From Akkermansia muciniphila (GTDB taxonomy: Bacteria > Verrucomicrobiota > Verrucomicrobiia > Verrucomicrobiales > Akkermansiaceae): 64,000 bases of DNA. Positions 7,981 through 16,320 of the stretch are shown in pieces (the stretch's first letter is position 1; every line of letters begins with the position of its first letter). The notes beneath the pieces are model-generated. The model did no database searches and was not told the DNA's origin. It saw nothing but the letters and a program-made list of their open reading frames with translations. Made by a program: the position numbers and the translations under genes. Where the stretch lies: assembly GCF_900184965.1 (NCBI RefSeq), contig NZ_FXYA01000123.1, positions 1 through 64,000 on the forward strand, written 5' to 3'.

Positions 7981-8853
7981 ATGATGAATGTAGCCATTAC
8001 AGGATCCGGCGGGTTTATAGGGAGCCATTTGGTCAAGCGCCTCAAGATGTTCGGGCATCGGGTGGCACCCCTGCAACACTACCTGTTTACTCAGGATGGC
8101 GTGGATTGCCTGACGCAAGCCCTGGTTGGGTGCCATGCCGTTATCAATCTGGCCGGAGCTCCCATCAATCGACGCTGGACGGACGCTTATAAAAAGGAAC
8201 TGGTGGAAAGCCGCGTCATGACCACCCGCAAGCTGGTGGAAGCGGTCAACAGACTGCATGAACCGCCGGAAGTGATGATTTCCGCCTCTGCTGTCGGGTA
8301 TTACGGGCCGTCCAGCGGCTGTCATGGGGAACAGGACGCTCCGGAGGCTGATTCCTTTCTGGCGGAATTGTGCGTAGCCTGGGAAAAGGAGGCCGGGCTG
8401 GTGAACGGTTCCGTACGGCTGGTTCTTACCCGCTTTGGCGTGGTGCTTTCTCCGGATGGCGGCGCGCTCCCCGAAATGATGCGTCCGGCCCGGTTCGGCG
8501 TTATGGCCGCCGCAGGAAATCCGGACCATCTTTTTTCCTGGGTGGCTCTGGAAGATTTGGTGGATGCCCTGGTTTTCATTATGGGCAGGGAGGGCATTTC
8601 CGGCCCGGTCAATATAACGGCCCCGGAGCGCACCTCCAACCGGGAATTCTACAGGGCCGCCGCAGAACACTTCCACACCCGTCTGTCCATCCATATTCCT
8701 GACGCCGTGCTGCGGCTGTTGATGGGAGAAGCTTCCCAGGTGATTACCGGCGGCCGGTGCGCCCTTCCGGAGACGCTGATGAGGGAAGGGTTTCAATTCC
8801 AATATCCGGATATCCTCACTTTTTTTAACAAAGCATTTTTCGTCAGCTCATGA
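7981..8853 (+). CDS. TIGR01777-family NAD(P)-binding epimerase-like protein (YfcH type)
   Basis: 290 residues; an extended short-chain dehydrogenase. It begins with the Rossmann motif VAITGSGGFIGSHL, then NLAGAPINRRW, SASAVGYYG (with the catalytic-type Tyr) and DHLFSWVALEDLVDAL, the last being typical for the TIGR01777 group. These proteins resemble sugar-nucleotide epimerases, but their substrate is not known. The stop overlaps the start of the lipocalin gene by four bases (ATGA), so the two are translationally coupled, suggesting a joint function at the envelope. Confidence 0.9.
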   Translation: MMNVAITGSGGFIGSHLVKRLKMFGHRVAPLQHYLFTQDGVDCLTQALVGCHAVINLAGAPINRRWTDAYKKELVESRVMTTRKLVEAVNRLHEPPEVMISASAVGYYGPSSGCHGEQDAPEADSFLAELCVAWEKEAGLVNGSVRLVLTRFGVVLSPDGGALPEMMRPARFGVMAAAGNPDHLFSWVALEDLVDALVFIMGREGISGPVNITAPERTSNREFYRAAAEHFHTRLSIHIPDAVLRLLMGEASQVITGGRCALPETLMREGFQFQYPDILTFFNKAFFVSS

Positions 8854-9359
8854 GCATGATACAGACCATTGTCGCATCCCTGTTTCACGGCCATTCCGTC
8901 AAAACCGAACCCATGCCGGATTTCAATCTGGAACGTTATCTGGGGGAGTGGCACGAAATCGCCCGCCTGGAAAACTGGTTCGAGCGCGGCCTCAGCAAGG
9001 TTTCTGCCCGGTACGACCGTAGGGAGGACGGTTCCATTACCGTGATTAACAGCGGTTATGACGTTCGAACCGGGGAGCGGAAGGAGGCCCGTGCGCGGGC
9101 GGTGGAGGGGGATGCCCCCAATCATTTGAAAGTGTACTTTGTGCCGTTGGTGTACGGTCGGTATGAAGTGGCTTTTCTGGATAGAGATTACACCCGCGCC
9201 GTGGTTTCCGGCGGCTCCCTGAATTATCTGTGGCTGCTTGCCCGCGAGCCGCAGTTGAAGGAGGATGAGCTTCAACCGATGCTCCATTGCGCGGAGGAAC
9301 TGGGATATGACACTTCCCGGTTGATTTATTCCGGTTCCCCTGCGTTCCCGGTGGGGTAG
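8850..9359 (+). CDS. Lipocalin family protein (Blc-like)
   Basis: 169 residues. The lipocalin signature is clear: LERYLGEWHEIARL (the G-x-W motif), then ARYDRREDGSITVINSGYD, LKVYFVPLVYGRYEVAFLD and YLWLLAREPQL. It matches bacterial lipocalins such as Blc, which bind fatty acids or lysophospholipids. Unlike E. coli Blc there is no lipobox and no clear signal peptide in the first 25 residues, so this one may be cytoplasmic or use a shorter start. Coupled to the upstream epimerase-like gene. Confidence 0.9.
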   Translation: MSMIQTIVASLFHGHSVKTEPMPDFNLERYLGEWHEIARLENWFERGLSKVSARYDRREDGSITVINSGYDVRTGERKEARARAVEGDAPNHLKVYFVPLVYGRYEVAFLDRDYTRAVVSGGSLNYLWLLAREPQLKEDELQPMLHCAEELGYDTSRLIYSGSPAFPVG

Positions 9360-9390
9360 AATTATCAGGTCTCTTCGCCTGGATGGCGGG

Positions 9391-10275
9391 TTAGCAGCGC
9401 CGCCGCCAGCAAAGCACCGTCATTCCTGCCATGAAGAGGAGGGAAGAAGCTGGTTCCGGGACATTGTCCTGCGTGTGGTAAAGAAATTCTACCCCAAAAA
9501 TCCTCCACTCGCTTCCGTTCAACTTCATGTAATAATTGGTAGAGGAGCTTCCTCCTCCCTGTCCTTCCTCGTAGCGGGCTGTAACAGAACCATTGTTCAG
9601 TCCTCCCTGGCTGTCAGAGTCTGTAAAATAAAGGGAAGTCACGTTGAATTCCCCTCCATAGTTGGTGTAGTCCGCACCCCAAAGGGCGACGGAATGACCT
9701 CCTGTCTGATTATTGAGCATGAGAGACATGCCATAACCGTTCTTTATCCCGTACAGCAGGGCTTCCGAGATGGACATGTAGGCTCCCAGCCCCGGAGCCA
9801 CCCATGGACAGGTGTTGACCGGTATGAAATCCGTGGAATAGGAAAATTTGTTGCAGGCTGTATAATCAGCGATTAATTTGCATTCCGTTTTATAAACGTC
9901 CCGGCAGTAGGAAGTCCATGTGCTCCGAGCCGTCGTCGTTGTCCAGTTGGTGTAGGAACACATTTTGTCGTACATTTCGTACATTTCATCCCCGGTCATT
10001 GCGGCTCCCTCTTTGGTATTGCGCCACCATGCCATGACGCTGGCCGCGCTGGCGGCGCTGCACATGGCGGAGTCGTCGTATTTATAATCCGTAATGTTGT
10101 GTTTTTTTACGCTGACCCATCCGGAGTCAGCGGAAACGCCGGGCAGAAAGATTGTTCCGGATGTCTGGAGGGTAAAATCTTCTCCCAGAGATATCAGGGC
10201 CGACCCTGCAAGGAAGAGCAGGCTTTTTGCGAAAAGAGAGCAGAGATTCATAGATTCAAAAGGAAATATATTCAT
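9391..10275 (-). CDS. Secreted IdeS/Mac-like cysteine protease (peptidase C66 type) with PEP-CTERM tail
   Basis: 294 residues; a signal peptide follows the second Met (residue 9: MNLCSLFAKSLLFLAGSA). The segment GWVSVKKHN, DDSAMCSAASAASVMAWW carries the candidate nucleophile Cys72 in the context known from streptococcal IdeS. GGHSVALWGADY supplies His194 and SLYFTDSDSQ supplies Asp219 and Asp221; IdeS has the same His, WGAD and TDSDS order. In between the protein is shorter than IdeS. The end, VPEPASSLLFMAGMTVLCWRRRC, is a PEP-CTERM sorting signal (VPEP, hydrophobic helix, basic tail), so the enzyme is probably processed by an exosortase and exported or held at the surface. IdeS cuts IgG at the hinge; whether this one cuts immunoglobulin or some other protein cannot be read from sequence. 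Stands alone, divergent from ilvC. Confidence 0.75.
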   Translation of the reverse strand: MNIFPFESMNLCSLFAKSLLFLAGSALISLGEDFTLQTSGTIFLPGVSADSGWVSVKKHNITDYKYDDSAMCSAASAASVMAWWRNTKEGAAMTGDEMYEMYDKMCSYTNWTTTTARSTWTSYCRDVYKTECKLIADYTACNKFSYSTDFIPVNTCPWVAPGLGAYMSISEALLYGIKNGYGMSLMLNNQTGGHSVALWGADYTNYGGEFNVTSLYFTDSDSQGGLNNGSVTARYEEGQGGGSSSTNYYMKLNGSEWRIFGVEFLYHTQDNVPEPASSLLFMAGMTVLCWRRRC

Positions 10276-10629
10276 TTATTTTTTTTAATCAAACAGTTTT
10301 TGCCGTTGATCGCCCGGAGGGCCGGATGCGGGATCATGCGCCGGATATTTTACGGATCAGGGCAGGACTTTTTTTGATTCATGGCGGGCGGGGAATGCGG
10401 AAAGAAATTTTATTTTGCGTGAACTGAGCGTTCATCCCGGAATGAATAGAAAGGGTTTGCGGGTACGATGTTTTTCGCGGAGAGGGGATTGGTGCGGGAC
10501 GGTTTTCTTTTATGGAGCGCCGGGCAAGGAGCGCTGGATTCCGGTTTCTGGCGTTTCGGGGAAGGGGGGCTGCGTGCGGGCGGACGCCCGCTGTTCCGAG
10601 GAAATATTCCGGCATCCGCGGGAATGTGC
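10276..10629. other. Intergenic stretch between the IdeS-like protease and ilvC
   Basis: The part of a 435-base gap that lies before the ilvC promoter. Short open frames exist on both strands but none has start signals or protein-like composition. I see no RNA structure of a known riboswitch or leader peptide rich in Ile, Val or Leu. Confidence 0.4.
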
Positions 10630-10657
10630 TTGCAATCAGCATGAAGTGATGTATGTT
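10630..10657 (+). promoter_or_regulatory. Putative ilvC promoter
   Basis: TTGCAA at 10630 and TATGTT at 10652, 16 bases apart. Transcription would start near 10664, inside the long inverted repeat that follows. Confidence 0.4.
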
Positions 10658-10659
10658 GC

Positions 10660-10690
10660 ATTCATCCAAACATTGGATGTTTGGATGAAT
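10660..10690. repeat. Perfect 13-bp inverted repeat in front of ilvC
   Basis: ATTCATCCAAACA pairs without mismatch with TGTTTGGATGAAT across a TTGGA loop. It ends 20 bases before the ATG and eight before the AAGGAG ribosome-binding site. It overlaps the predicted transcription start, so it could be an operator for a dimeric regulator or a 5' hairpin that protects the message. Confidence 0.8.
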
Positions 10691-10710
10691 TACTTAAAGA
10701 AGGAGTAACA

Positions 10711-11691
10711 ATGGATATTATTCATGACAACGCCGCTGATCTCAGCGCATTGAACGGCAAGACCGTTGCCGTGATCGGGTATGGCGCCCAGGGCCGCGCC
10801 CAGGCACTTTGCATGCGTGATTCCGGTGTGAACGTGATTATCGGCGTTCGCCCCGGCAAGTCTTTTGACGCCGCCGCCCAGGACGGATTCCAGGTGATGA
10901 GCGTCGCGGAAGCCGCCGAAAAAGCGGACATCATTCACATTCTGCTGCCGGATGAAAGCCACGGCGCCGTGTATGAAGCTGAAATCAAGCCCCACCTGAA
11001 GGCCGGCAAGACGCTTTGCTGCTCCCATGGCTTTGCGTATGTTTTCAATACCATCGTCCCCCCTGCGGATGTGGATGTAATCATGGTGGCCCCCAAGGGG
11101 CCGGGCACGGAAGTGCGCCGCGTATTTGAAGAAGGGTTCGGCTGCCCCGGCCTGATTGCCGTGCATCAGAACCCCTCCGGCAAGGCCCGTGACGTGGCTC
11201 TCGCCATGGCCAAGGCTGAAGGCCTGACCCGCGGCGGCGTGCTGGAATGCACCATGGCCCAGGAAACGTATGAAGACCTGTTCGGTGAACAGAACGTTCT
11301 GTGCGGAGGTCTGGTGGACCTGATGAAGTACGGCTTTGAAACCCTGACGGAAGCCGGCTACCCGCCGGAAATGGCCTACTTTGAATGCGTGCATGAGGCC
11401 AAGCTCATTGTGGACCTGATTTACAACGGCGGTATTCAGAAGATGAACTCCGTGATTTCCAACACGGCCGAATTCGGCGAATATTACAACGGCCCGCAGA
11501 TCCTGCCCGCAGAGGTGAAGGAACGCATGAAGGAATCCCTCAAGCGCATTGAATCCGGCAAGTTCGCCAAGGACTGGCTGGAAGAAGCAGCCAAGGGCGC
11601 TCCCAACCTCAAGGCCAAGCGCGAAGCCCTGGGCCAGCACCCGGTGGAAATCGTGGGCGCCAAGATCCGCAGCCTGTTTGAAAGGAACTAA
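10711..11691 (+). CDS. ilvC: Ketol-acid reductoisomerase (class I)
   Basis: 326 residues; converts acetolactate and acetohydroxybutyrate to dihydroxy acids in valine, leucine and isoleucine synthesis, using NAD(P)H and Mg2+. The start at 10711 has AAGGAG six bases ahead. The Rossmann motif VAVIGYGAQGRAQA lies at about 19-32. HILLPDE, the APKGPGTEVRR motif near 120 and the C-terminal knotted domain with ETYEDLFGEQNVLCGG and FECVHEAKLIVDLIYNGG supply the metal-binding acidic residues. Length matches the short class I form. Cofactor-loop sequence IIGVRPGKS does not let me assign NADPH over NADH. Other ilv/leu genes are not nearby. Confidence 0.97.
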   Translation: MDIIHDNAADLSALNGKTVAVIGYGAQGRAQALCMRDSGVNVIIGVRPGKSFDAAAQDGFQVMSVAEAAEKADIIHILLPDESHGAVYEAEIKPHLKAGKTLCCSHGFAYVFNTIVPPADVDVIMVAPKGPGTEVRRVFEEGFGCPGLIAVHQNPSGKARDVALAMAKAEGLTRGGVLECTMAQETYEDLFGEQNVLCGGLVDLMKYGFETLTEAGYPPEMAYFECVHEAKLIVDLIYNGGIQKMNSVISNTAEFGEYYNGPQILPAEVKERMKESLKRIESGKFAKDWLEEAAKGAPNLKAKREALGQHPVEIVGAKIRSLFERN

Positions 11692-11712
11692 GGTTTCTTT
11701 TATCTGGAACGC

Positions 11713-11745
11713 GTGCCGTTCCGCCGGAATGCGGCGGAACGGCAC
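11713..11745 (+). terminator. Long hairpin after ilvC
   Basis: Perfect 13-bp GC-rich stem (GTGCCGTTCCGCC / GGCGGAACGGCAC) around GGAATGC, 22 bases after the ilvC stop. There is no T run behind it, so it may terminate only weakly or protect the 3' end of the ilvC message while some transcripts continue into the ABC gene. Confidence 0.6.
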
Positions 11746-11790
11746 GGATATTCCCGGGCTTTTCCCGGAAATCCGCCATTGATTCAGTTT

Positions 11791-12588
11791 ATGGAGCATG
11801 CCTCACCGGCCGTCAATGTAGAAAACGCCAGGGTATACCTGGGTGGGCACGAAATCCTGCACAATATTTCCTGGCAGGTGCAGCGCGGAGAACGTTGTTT
11901 TATTCTGGGGGCCAACGGCGCCGGAAAGACAACGCTGGTCAAGGTGCTGATGGGGTTTGCGTGGCCGCTCTTCGGAGCCAGGGTGCAGGTTCTGGGCAAG
12001 ACCTTCGGGCACGTGAACCTGCTGGAATTGCGCAAGTCCATTGCGTGGGTGAGTCCGTTCATGCACAAGTGGCTGGAGGATGGCTCCTGGAACGGGCGCG
12101 ACATGGTGCTTTCCGGCCCCGACGGCACTATCGGCCTCTTGAGGGAGCCGACGCCGGAAGAGGAGGAAAAAGCCGCAGGAATCATGAAATCCCTGAAAGC
12201 GAAGCATTTGATAGACAGACCGGTGGTAGCCATGTCTTCCGGGGAACAGGTGAAAGTGCTGATTGCCCGGGCTCTGATGACGAATCCGGAACTGATGATT
12301 CTGGACGAACCCAGCGTTTATCTGGATTTGGCAGGGCGGGAATTTTTATTGAAAACCATTGAAGAACTGGCTGAAACGAGGCCTGATCTGACCATCGTGT
12401 TCATCACCCAGCGCATTGAAGATATCCTTCCCGTATTTAACCGCGGCATGATTTTAAAGTCTGGAGAAATCGTGGCGCATGGAAGCCGGGACGAGGTGCT
12501 GACGGAGGAAAACCTGAAAGACGCCTTTGGGCTGGATATCCAGTTAATCAAGACGGAGAAGGGGCGTCTCTGGACCGTTATCCGATAA
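11791..12588 (+). CDS. ABC transporter ATP-binding protein without permease partner
   Basis: 265 residues from the ATG at 11791. Walker A GANGAGKTT, signature MSSGEQVKVLIARAL, Walker B LMILDEP and the switch-region FITQR are all present. In the last one the usual His is replaced by Gln (IVFITQRIEDIL), which may lower ATP turnover. The form resembles the YlmA/ModF-like single-domain ATPases. No membrane component is adjacent. It is followed after six bases by a GntR regulator, so the pair are probably one operon. Confidence 0.88.
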   Translation: MEHASPAVNVENARVYLGGHEILHNISWQVQRGERCFILGANGAGKTTLVKVLMGFAWPLFGARVQVLGKTFGHVNLLELRKSIAWVSPFMHKWLEDGSWNGRDMVLSGPDGTIGLLREPTPEEEEKAAGIMKSLKAKHLIDRPVVAMSSGEQVKVLIARALMTNPELMILDEPSVYLDLAGREFLLKTIEELAETRPDLTIVFITQRIEDILPVFNRGMILKSGEIVAHGSRDEVLTEENLKDAFGLDIQLIKTEKGRLWTVIR

Positions 12589-12594
12589 TTTTTC

Positions 12595-13290
12595 ATGAAG
12601 CAGTCCAAGACAATGGAGCTGAAGAAACCGGTGCGGGTGTCCCTGGCCCGCCAGGTGCTTACCGCCATGGAATCCATGATACGGTCCGGCAAATGGAAGG
12701 TTGGAGACCGCATTCCCGCGGAAGCGGAACTGGCCCGTGCCTTTTCCGTCAGCCACAACACCATCCGCGAAGCCCTTCAATCCCTGATTCACATGGGGAT
12801 GCTGGAAGCGCGCCCCGGGGACGGCACGTACGTGATGGCGTCAGACCGCTTTGCCGTCGCGGTGAGCAACCGCCTCAAGGAATCCGAGCTGCCTCAGATT
12901 CTGGAGGCGCGGCTGGCTTTGGAAAAGGAAATTGCGCGGCTGGCCGCCGTTAAAAGGACGGATGAAGATTTGAAGGAGCTGGAAAATGCCCTGGAAGACT
13001 GCCACGGCAGGGTAAGGCCGGGCATTGAGGATGACATGCTGTTTCATGCCGCCGTGGCCCGCGCCACGCATAATCCGGTGCTCTCGGAATTATATAACGT
13101 GGTCATCCGCCATGTGCAGGAGAATCTGGAAAAGCTGCTTCAGGAGAAGCAATACGACTCCGGCGCCATGAAGCTGCATGACGACCTTCTCGCAGCCATC
13201 AGGAATCAGGAGGCGGATGAGGCGGAGAACATTATTGTAAAGATTGTGGAATTTGACACCGTCAGCATAGGCGGGTCATGCCCTTCTTAA
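12595..13290 (+). CDS. GntR-family transcriptional regulator (FadR/FCD type)
   Basis: 231 residues. The N-terminal winged helix is about 15-80, with the GntR signature KVGDRIPAEAELARAFSVSH and NTIREALQSL. The C-terminal all-helical FCD domain (about 95-220) has DDMLFHAAVARATHN, where Asp and His normally help bind a metal and a carboxylate ligand. The ligand is unknown. It follows the ABC ATPase by six bases and lies just before the fucosidase, so control of either neighbour is possible; I see no obvious operator. Confidence 0.88.
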   Translation: MKQSKTMELKKPVRVSLARQVLTAMESMIRSGKWKVGDRIPAEAELARAFSVSHNTIREALQSLIHMGMLEARPGDGTYVMASDRFAVAVSNRLKESELPQILEARLALEKEIARLAAVKRTDEDLKELENALEDCHGRVRPGIEDDMLFHAAVARATHNPVLSELYNVVIRHVQENLEKLLQEKQYDSGAMKLHDDLLAAIRNQEADEAENIIVKIVEFDTVSIGGSCPS

Positions 13291-13304
13291 ATTAACGGAA
13301 CAGG

Positions 13305-13337
13305 CGATTCCCATCATGCGGAATCGGCATTTTTTTC
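13305..13337 (+). terminator. Terminator after the GntR gene
   Basis: Seven-base stem CGATTCC / GGAATCG followed by GCATTTTTTTCTTTT. A second small hairpin (CGGCCTT / AAGGCCG) follows at 13342-13361. Confidence 0.55.
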
Positions 13338-13449
13338 TTTTCGGCCTTTTTAGTAAGGCCGTCCGGAGAAATGAAATTGGGGAACAAGAAAGCAGAACCG
13401 GCATGAATAATTCTGAAAGAAAAAGTGTTGCGTTTCGTATTCATTGGTA

Positions 13450-15231
13450 ATGAAGGCGAATGTATTTTCCATAATGATGTTGTTCTTTCATCTGTTTCCG
13501 GCATATGGAATCGACCCCAGCGTGAGGGGATTTGAAGAACTTCATGAAGTGTTGAAAAGTGCGGTTCGGGAACTTGATACCGTTCAATCTCCGGATCATC
13601 TTCCTATGGCTATGGAGCATTTCCGTGCCTTGGTGGAGGAATGTGGGCGTAATCCCGATCTTGTTGCCGTTCTTGAGCTTACTTCAGAATCATGTCCCCC
13701 TCAGCTCAAGAAGGCTTATAAAGCGGCAATGGAGTTGCAGGGGAAATTGCATGATGCCTCTAAACGGCTGGCTATGAGTGGAATGATGCAAAATAAAGAG
13801 GAAATCAAACCGTATTTGGAGTTTATGCAAAAGTTTACTTTAAAGAAAAATGCTCAAAAAAGAACGGAACCGCAGGTGCATGAAGGAGCGCCTCCCGAGA
13901 CTGAGGATGCCCGGGACGCAAGAATGAAATGGTGGCGAGATGGAAAATTCGGCATGTTCATCCATTATGGGTTGTATTCCGGGCTGGCGGGGGAAATTCA
14001 GGGGAAAAAATATAAGGGATGCGTGGAATGGATTATGCAGTATTCCGGAGTGGATAGCGAAACATACGCCAGAGAGGCCCTTCCCCGGTTTAAGCCCAAA
14101 CGCGGAAAGGCTGAGACATGGGTAAAATTGGCCAAAGAGGCCGGGTGCGTTTATACAATCCTGACAAGTCGGCATCATGAGGGTTTTAACATGTTTGATT
14201 CAAAATTCAGTGATTTTAACGTTAAAACGACCAAGGGTGTTGATATTGTAAAGGAATATGCAGAGGCATGTAAAAAATATGGAATGAAGGCAGGATATTA
14301 TTTTTCCCTTCTTGACTGGAGCCATCCGGATTACGATCCGACAGGTTCAGGCATTTCTTATCCTAAGGGTAACTATGAGGCTCAAAAACAAGGACGGCGG
14401 CAATTCGGGAACCATGAAAAATACAAGGATTACCTTTACAATATTTTCAATGAGCTGCTGACCAGTTATGCCCCGGTAGATCTGGTATGGTGGGATTTCA
14501 GCCAGCCTGGTTTTCAGGGAGATAAGGCGTGGAATGCGACAGCATTGATGAAGAATCTTTTTGAAAAAAATCCCAAGGCAATTCAAAATAATCGCTTGTA
14601 CCATTCTGCAAATCATCTTAGTGAAGGGGGAATCAGAGTAACTCCCGCATGGAAAGGGGATTATTCCACAGCGGAACACCATATTCCGGCAACTGGCATT
14701 AATGGAGATTGGGAAGCATGCCAGACTCTTAATGGAACATGGGGATATTCAGCGGATAATCAGGAATGGAAAACATCTCAAGCCCTGATTCGGGAGTTAA
14801 TTGATACAGTTAGCCGCGGAGGGAACTTTCTGCTTAATATAGGCCCCATGCCCGACGGATCCATTCCTCCTGAAAGCATCCGTATTTTCAAGGAAATCGG
14901 TTTCTGGATGAAAAAAAACGGTGAAGCCATTTATGGAACCAGAGCCAATCCGCTGAATATTGAACTGACATGGGGACGCCTTACCAGAAAGGGGGAAGAT
15001 ATTACCTATATTTTTGTTTATGATAAACCGGATAATGGAGAGCTGACCATTCCCTGCTCGTTTGAGGGTGATGTGAAAGCGGTTCTGCTTGGCGGAGAGA
15101 AAACTGTCAACATGAGTCAGGATAAAAAGTCCAATACCACGACATTCTACATAAAAAATATGAAGATGGATACAGCCGCCACTGTGATCAAGGTGATGGG
15201 AAAACGCATGATTCACAAGAGGTCCGCGTGA
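13450..15231 (+). CDS. Secreted alpha-L-fucosidase, glycoside hydrolase family 29
   Basis: 593 residues; removes terminal alpha-linked fucose from glycans, here most likely mucin O-glycans, outside the cytoplasm. A signal peptide covers about residues 1-20 (VFSIMMLFFHLFPAYG). Residues ~25-140 form a helical region that is not part of the GH29 core. The catalytic barrel begins at MKWWRDGKFGMFIHYGLY; SRHHEGFNMFDSKFSDFN (about 240-256) is the GH29 substrate-binding hallmark, and LVWWDFSQPGF carries Asp349 as the likely nucleophile. SRGGNFLLNIGPMPDGSIPP closes the barrel, with a small beta domain behind it. The ATG at 13450 is preferred over the TTG two codons earlier. Confidence 0.93.
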   Translation: MKANVFSIMMLFFHLFPAYGIDPSVRGFEELHEVLKSAVRELDTVQSPDHLPMAMEHFRALVEECGRNPDLVAVLELTSESCPPQLKKAYKAAMELQGKLHDASKRLAMSGMMQNKEEIKPYLEFMQKFTLKKNAQKRTEPQVHEGAPPETEDARDARMKWWRDGKFGMFIHYGLYSGLAGEIQGKKYKGCVEWIMQYSGVDSETYAREALPRFKPKRGKAETWVKLAKEAGCVYTILTSRHHEGFNMFDSKFSDFNVKTTKGVDIVKEYAEACKKYGMKAGYYFSLLDWSHPDYDPTGSGISYPKGNYEAQKQGRRQFGNHEKYKDYLYNIFNELLTSYAPVDLVWWDFSQPGFQGDKAWNATALMKNLFEKNPKAIQNNRLYHSANHLSEGGIRVTPAWKGDYSTAEHHIPATGINGDWEACQTLNGTWGYSADNQEWKTSQALIRELIDTVSRGGNFLLNIGPMPDGSIPPESIRIFKEIGFWMKKNGEAIYGTRANPLNIELTWGRLTRKGEDITYIFVYDKPDNGELTIPCSFEGDVKAVLLGGEKTVNMSQDKKSNTTTFYIKNMKMDTAATVIKVMGKRMIHKRSA

Positions 15232-15240
15232 CCCTTCCGA

Positions 15241-15272
15241 GGGAGCTGGAAGGGGCGAAGGTTCCAGCTCCC
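15241..15272 (+). terminator. Hairpin terminator after the fucosidase gene
   Basis: Perfect 11-bp stem GGGAGCTGGAA / TTCCAGCTCCC, nine bases after the stop, followed by CATTTTGAAAATG. Confidence 0.7.
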
Positions 15273-15527
15273 CATTTTGAAAATGACATTGGATCGCCCT
15301 GTGTCACGGATGATAGTTTGCCGGACAAGGCAGTAAAAACAGCCAATGTGGTTTGTTTTATATTCTATCTGTAAAAATAGAATGAAGCCGGATTGTGTAG
15401 GAAGAGAAAGACCGACGTCCTTTTTTCCTGTTTTTAAAAAGTGGTATTCCCATGAATGGGATGCGTGTGGGAACGGGCTATGTTTTTTATTCTTTAACGA
15501 ATATGGAAGTTTGTTAGAGTGCCTGAT

Positions 15528-16190
15528 ATGGCTATCCACACTGAATGGAAGTGCCCGGCATGCGGCGCCTTTCTGGCTATGGAAGATGTGAATATGGCTG
15601 CAGATATGGTGTTATGCCGCTCCTGCAATAAGATAAGCAAATTTTCAGAGATTGTTCAGGAGGAAAAGGATGAGGAAATTCTTGATTCCATTCCCCGCCG
15701 CATGAGCGTGACGAAAACGGCGAGGGGGCTGGAAATAACGTATAAGAAACCAAAAGGTGTAGGACTTTTTCTACTGATGTTTTCGATTTTTTGGAATTCT
15801 GTGACATGCGTTGCCCTGTTTGCGGTGATGAAGGAAATGTCTTGCGAAAATCTGTTCGGACTATTGTTTTTAATCCCTTTTGTTCTGGTTGGGGCTGGTA
15901 CATTTGCGGGAGCTTTTTATGTGTTGTTTGGCCGCATGACGCTGATCCTGACGCCAGGCAGGGGGGAATTGTTCCGAGGAGTAGGTAATCTGGGCCGCCG
16001 ACAGCATTTTTTGCTGGAGAAAGATTCCCGTATTTCCATCGAGGAAAGCAGTATACGGCGGAATCATGGAACTCTGTATAAAATTGTGGTGGAGCAGCCG
16101 GGAGGAAAGCCATTCGAGTTTGGTACGGGTATTGAGGAAGCGGAGGCCCGGCAGTATATAGCGGCTCTTTTACGGCAGATGAGAGAGTAG
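15528..16190 (+). CDS. Hypothetical membrane protein with N-terminal zinc ribbon
   Basis: 220 residues from the ATG at 15528 (a GTG three codons earlier is possible). Two cysteine pairs, WKCPACGAF and VLCRSCNKI, about 20 residues apart, form a zinc-ribbon. After a charged linker come two membrane helices (about 85-110 and 117-145). The end (residues ~150-220) is a soluble domain with RMTLILTPGRGELFRG and ISIEESSIRRNHG, resembling a small PH-like or DUF3592-type cytoplasmic domain. No family assigned. Located between fucosidase and sulfatase but with its own terminator-bounded unit. Confidence 0.7.
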   Translation: MAIHTEWKCPACGAFLAMEDVNMAADMVLCRSCNKISKFSEIVQEEKDEEILDSIPRRMSVTKTARGLEITYKKPKGVGLFLLMFSIFWNSVTCVALFAVMKEMSCENLFGLLFLIPFVLVGAGTFAGAFYVLFGRMTLILTPGRGELFRGVGNLGRRQHFLLEKDSRISIEESSIRRNHGTLYKIVVEQPGGKPFEFGTGIEEAEARQYIAALLRQMRE

Positions 16191-16320
16191 TTCTGCCGTT
16201 CCGTAGTTTCAGGCAAAGTCATGGAACGCCGGAGGATCTGGTTTGCGGAAACGAAGCGTCAGGGAATTTCGGAATGAGGTTTTTTGATTGATAGGGCGGC
16301 TAAGATACGTAGATAAACGC

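Noticed and set aside
10379-10669. Short frames in the ilvC upstream gap
   Set aside because: Both strands are open for about 90 codons with Arg/Pro-rich products and no start signals.
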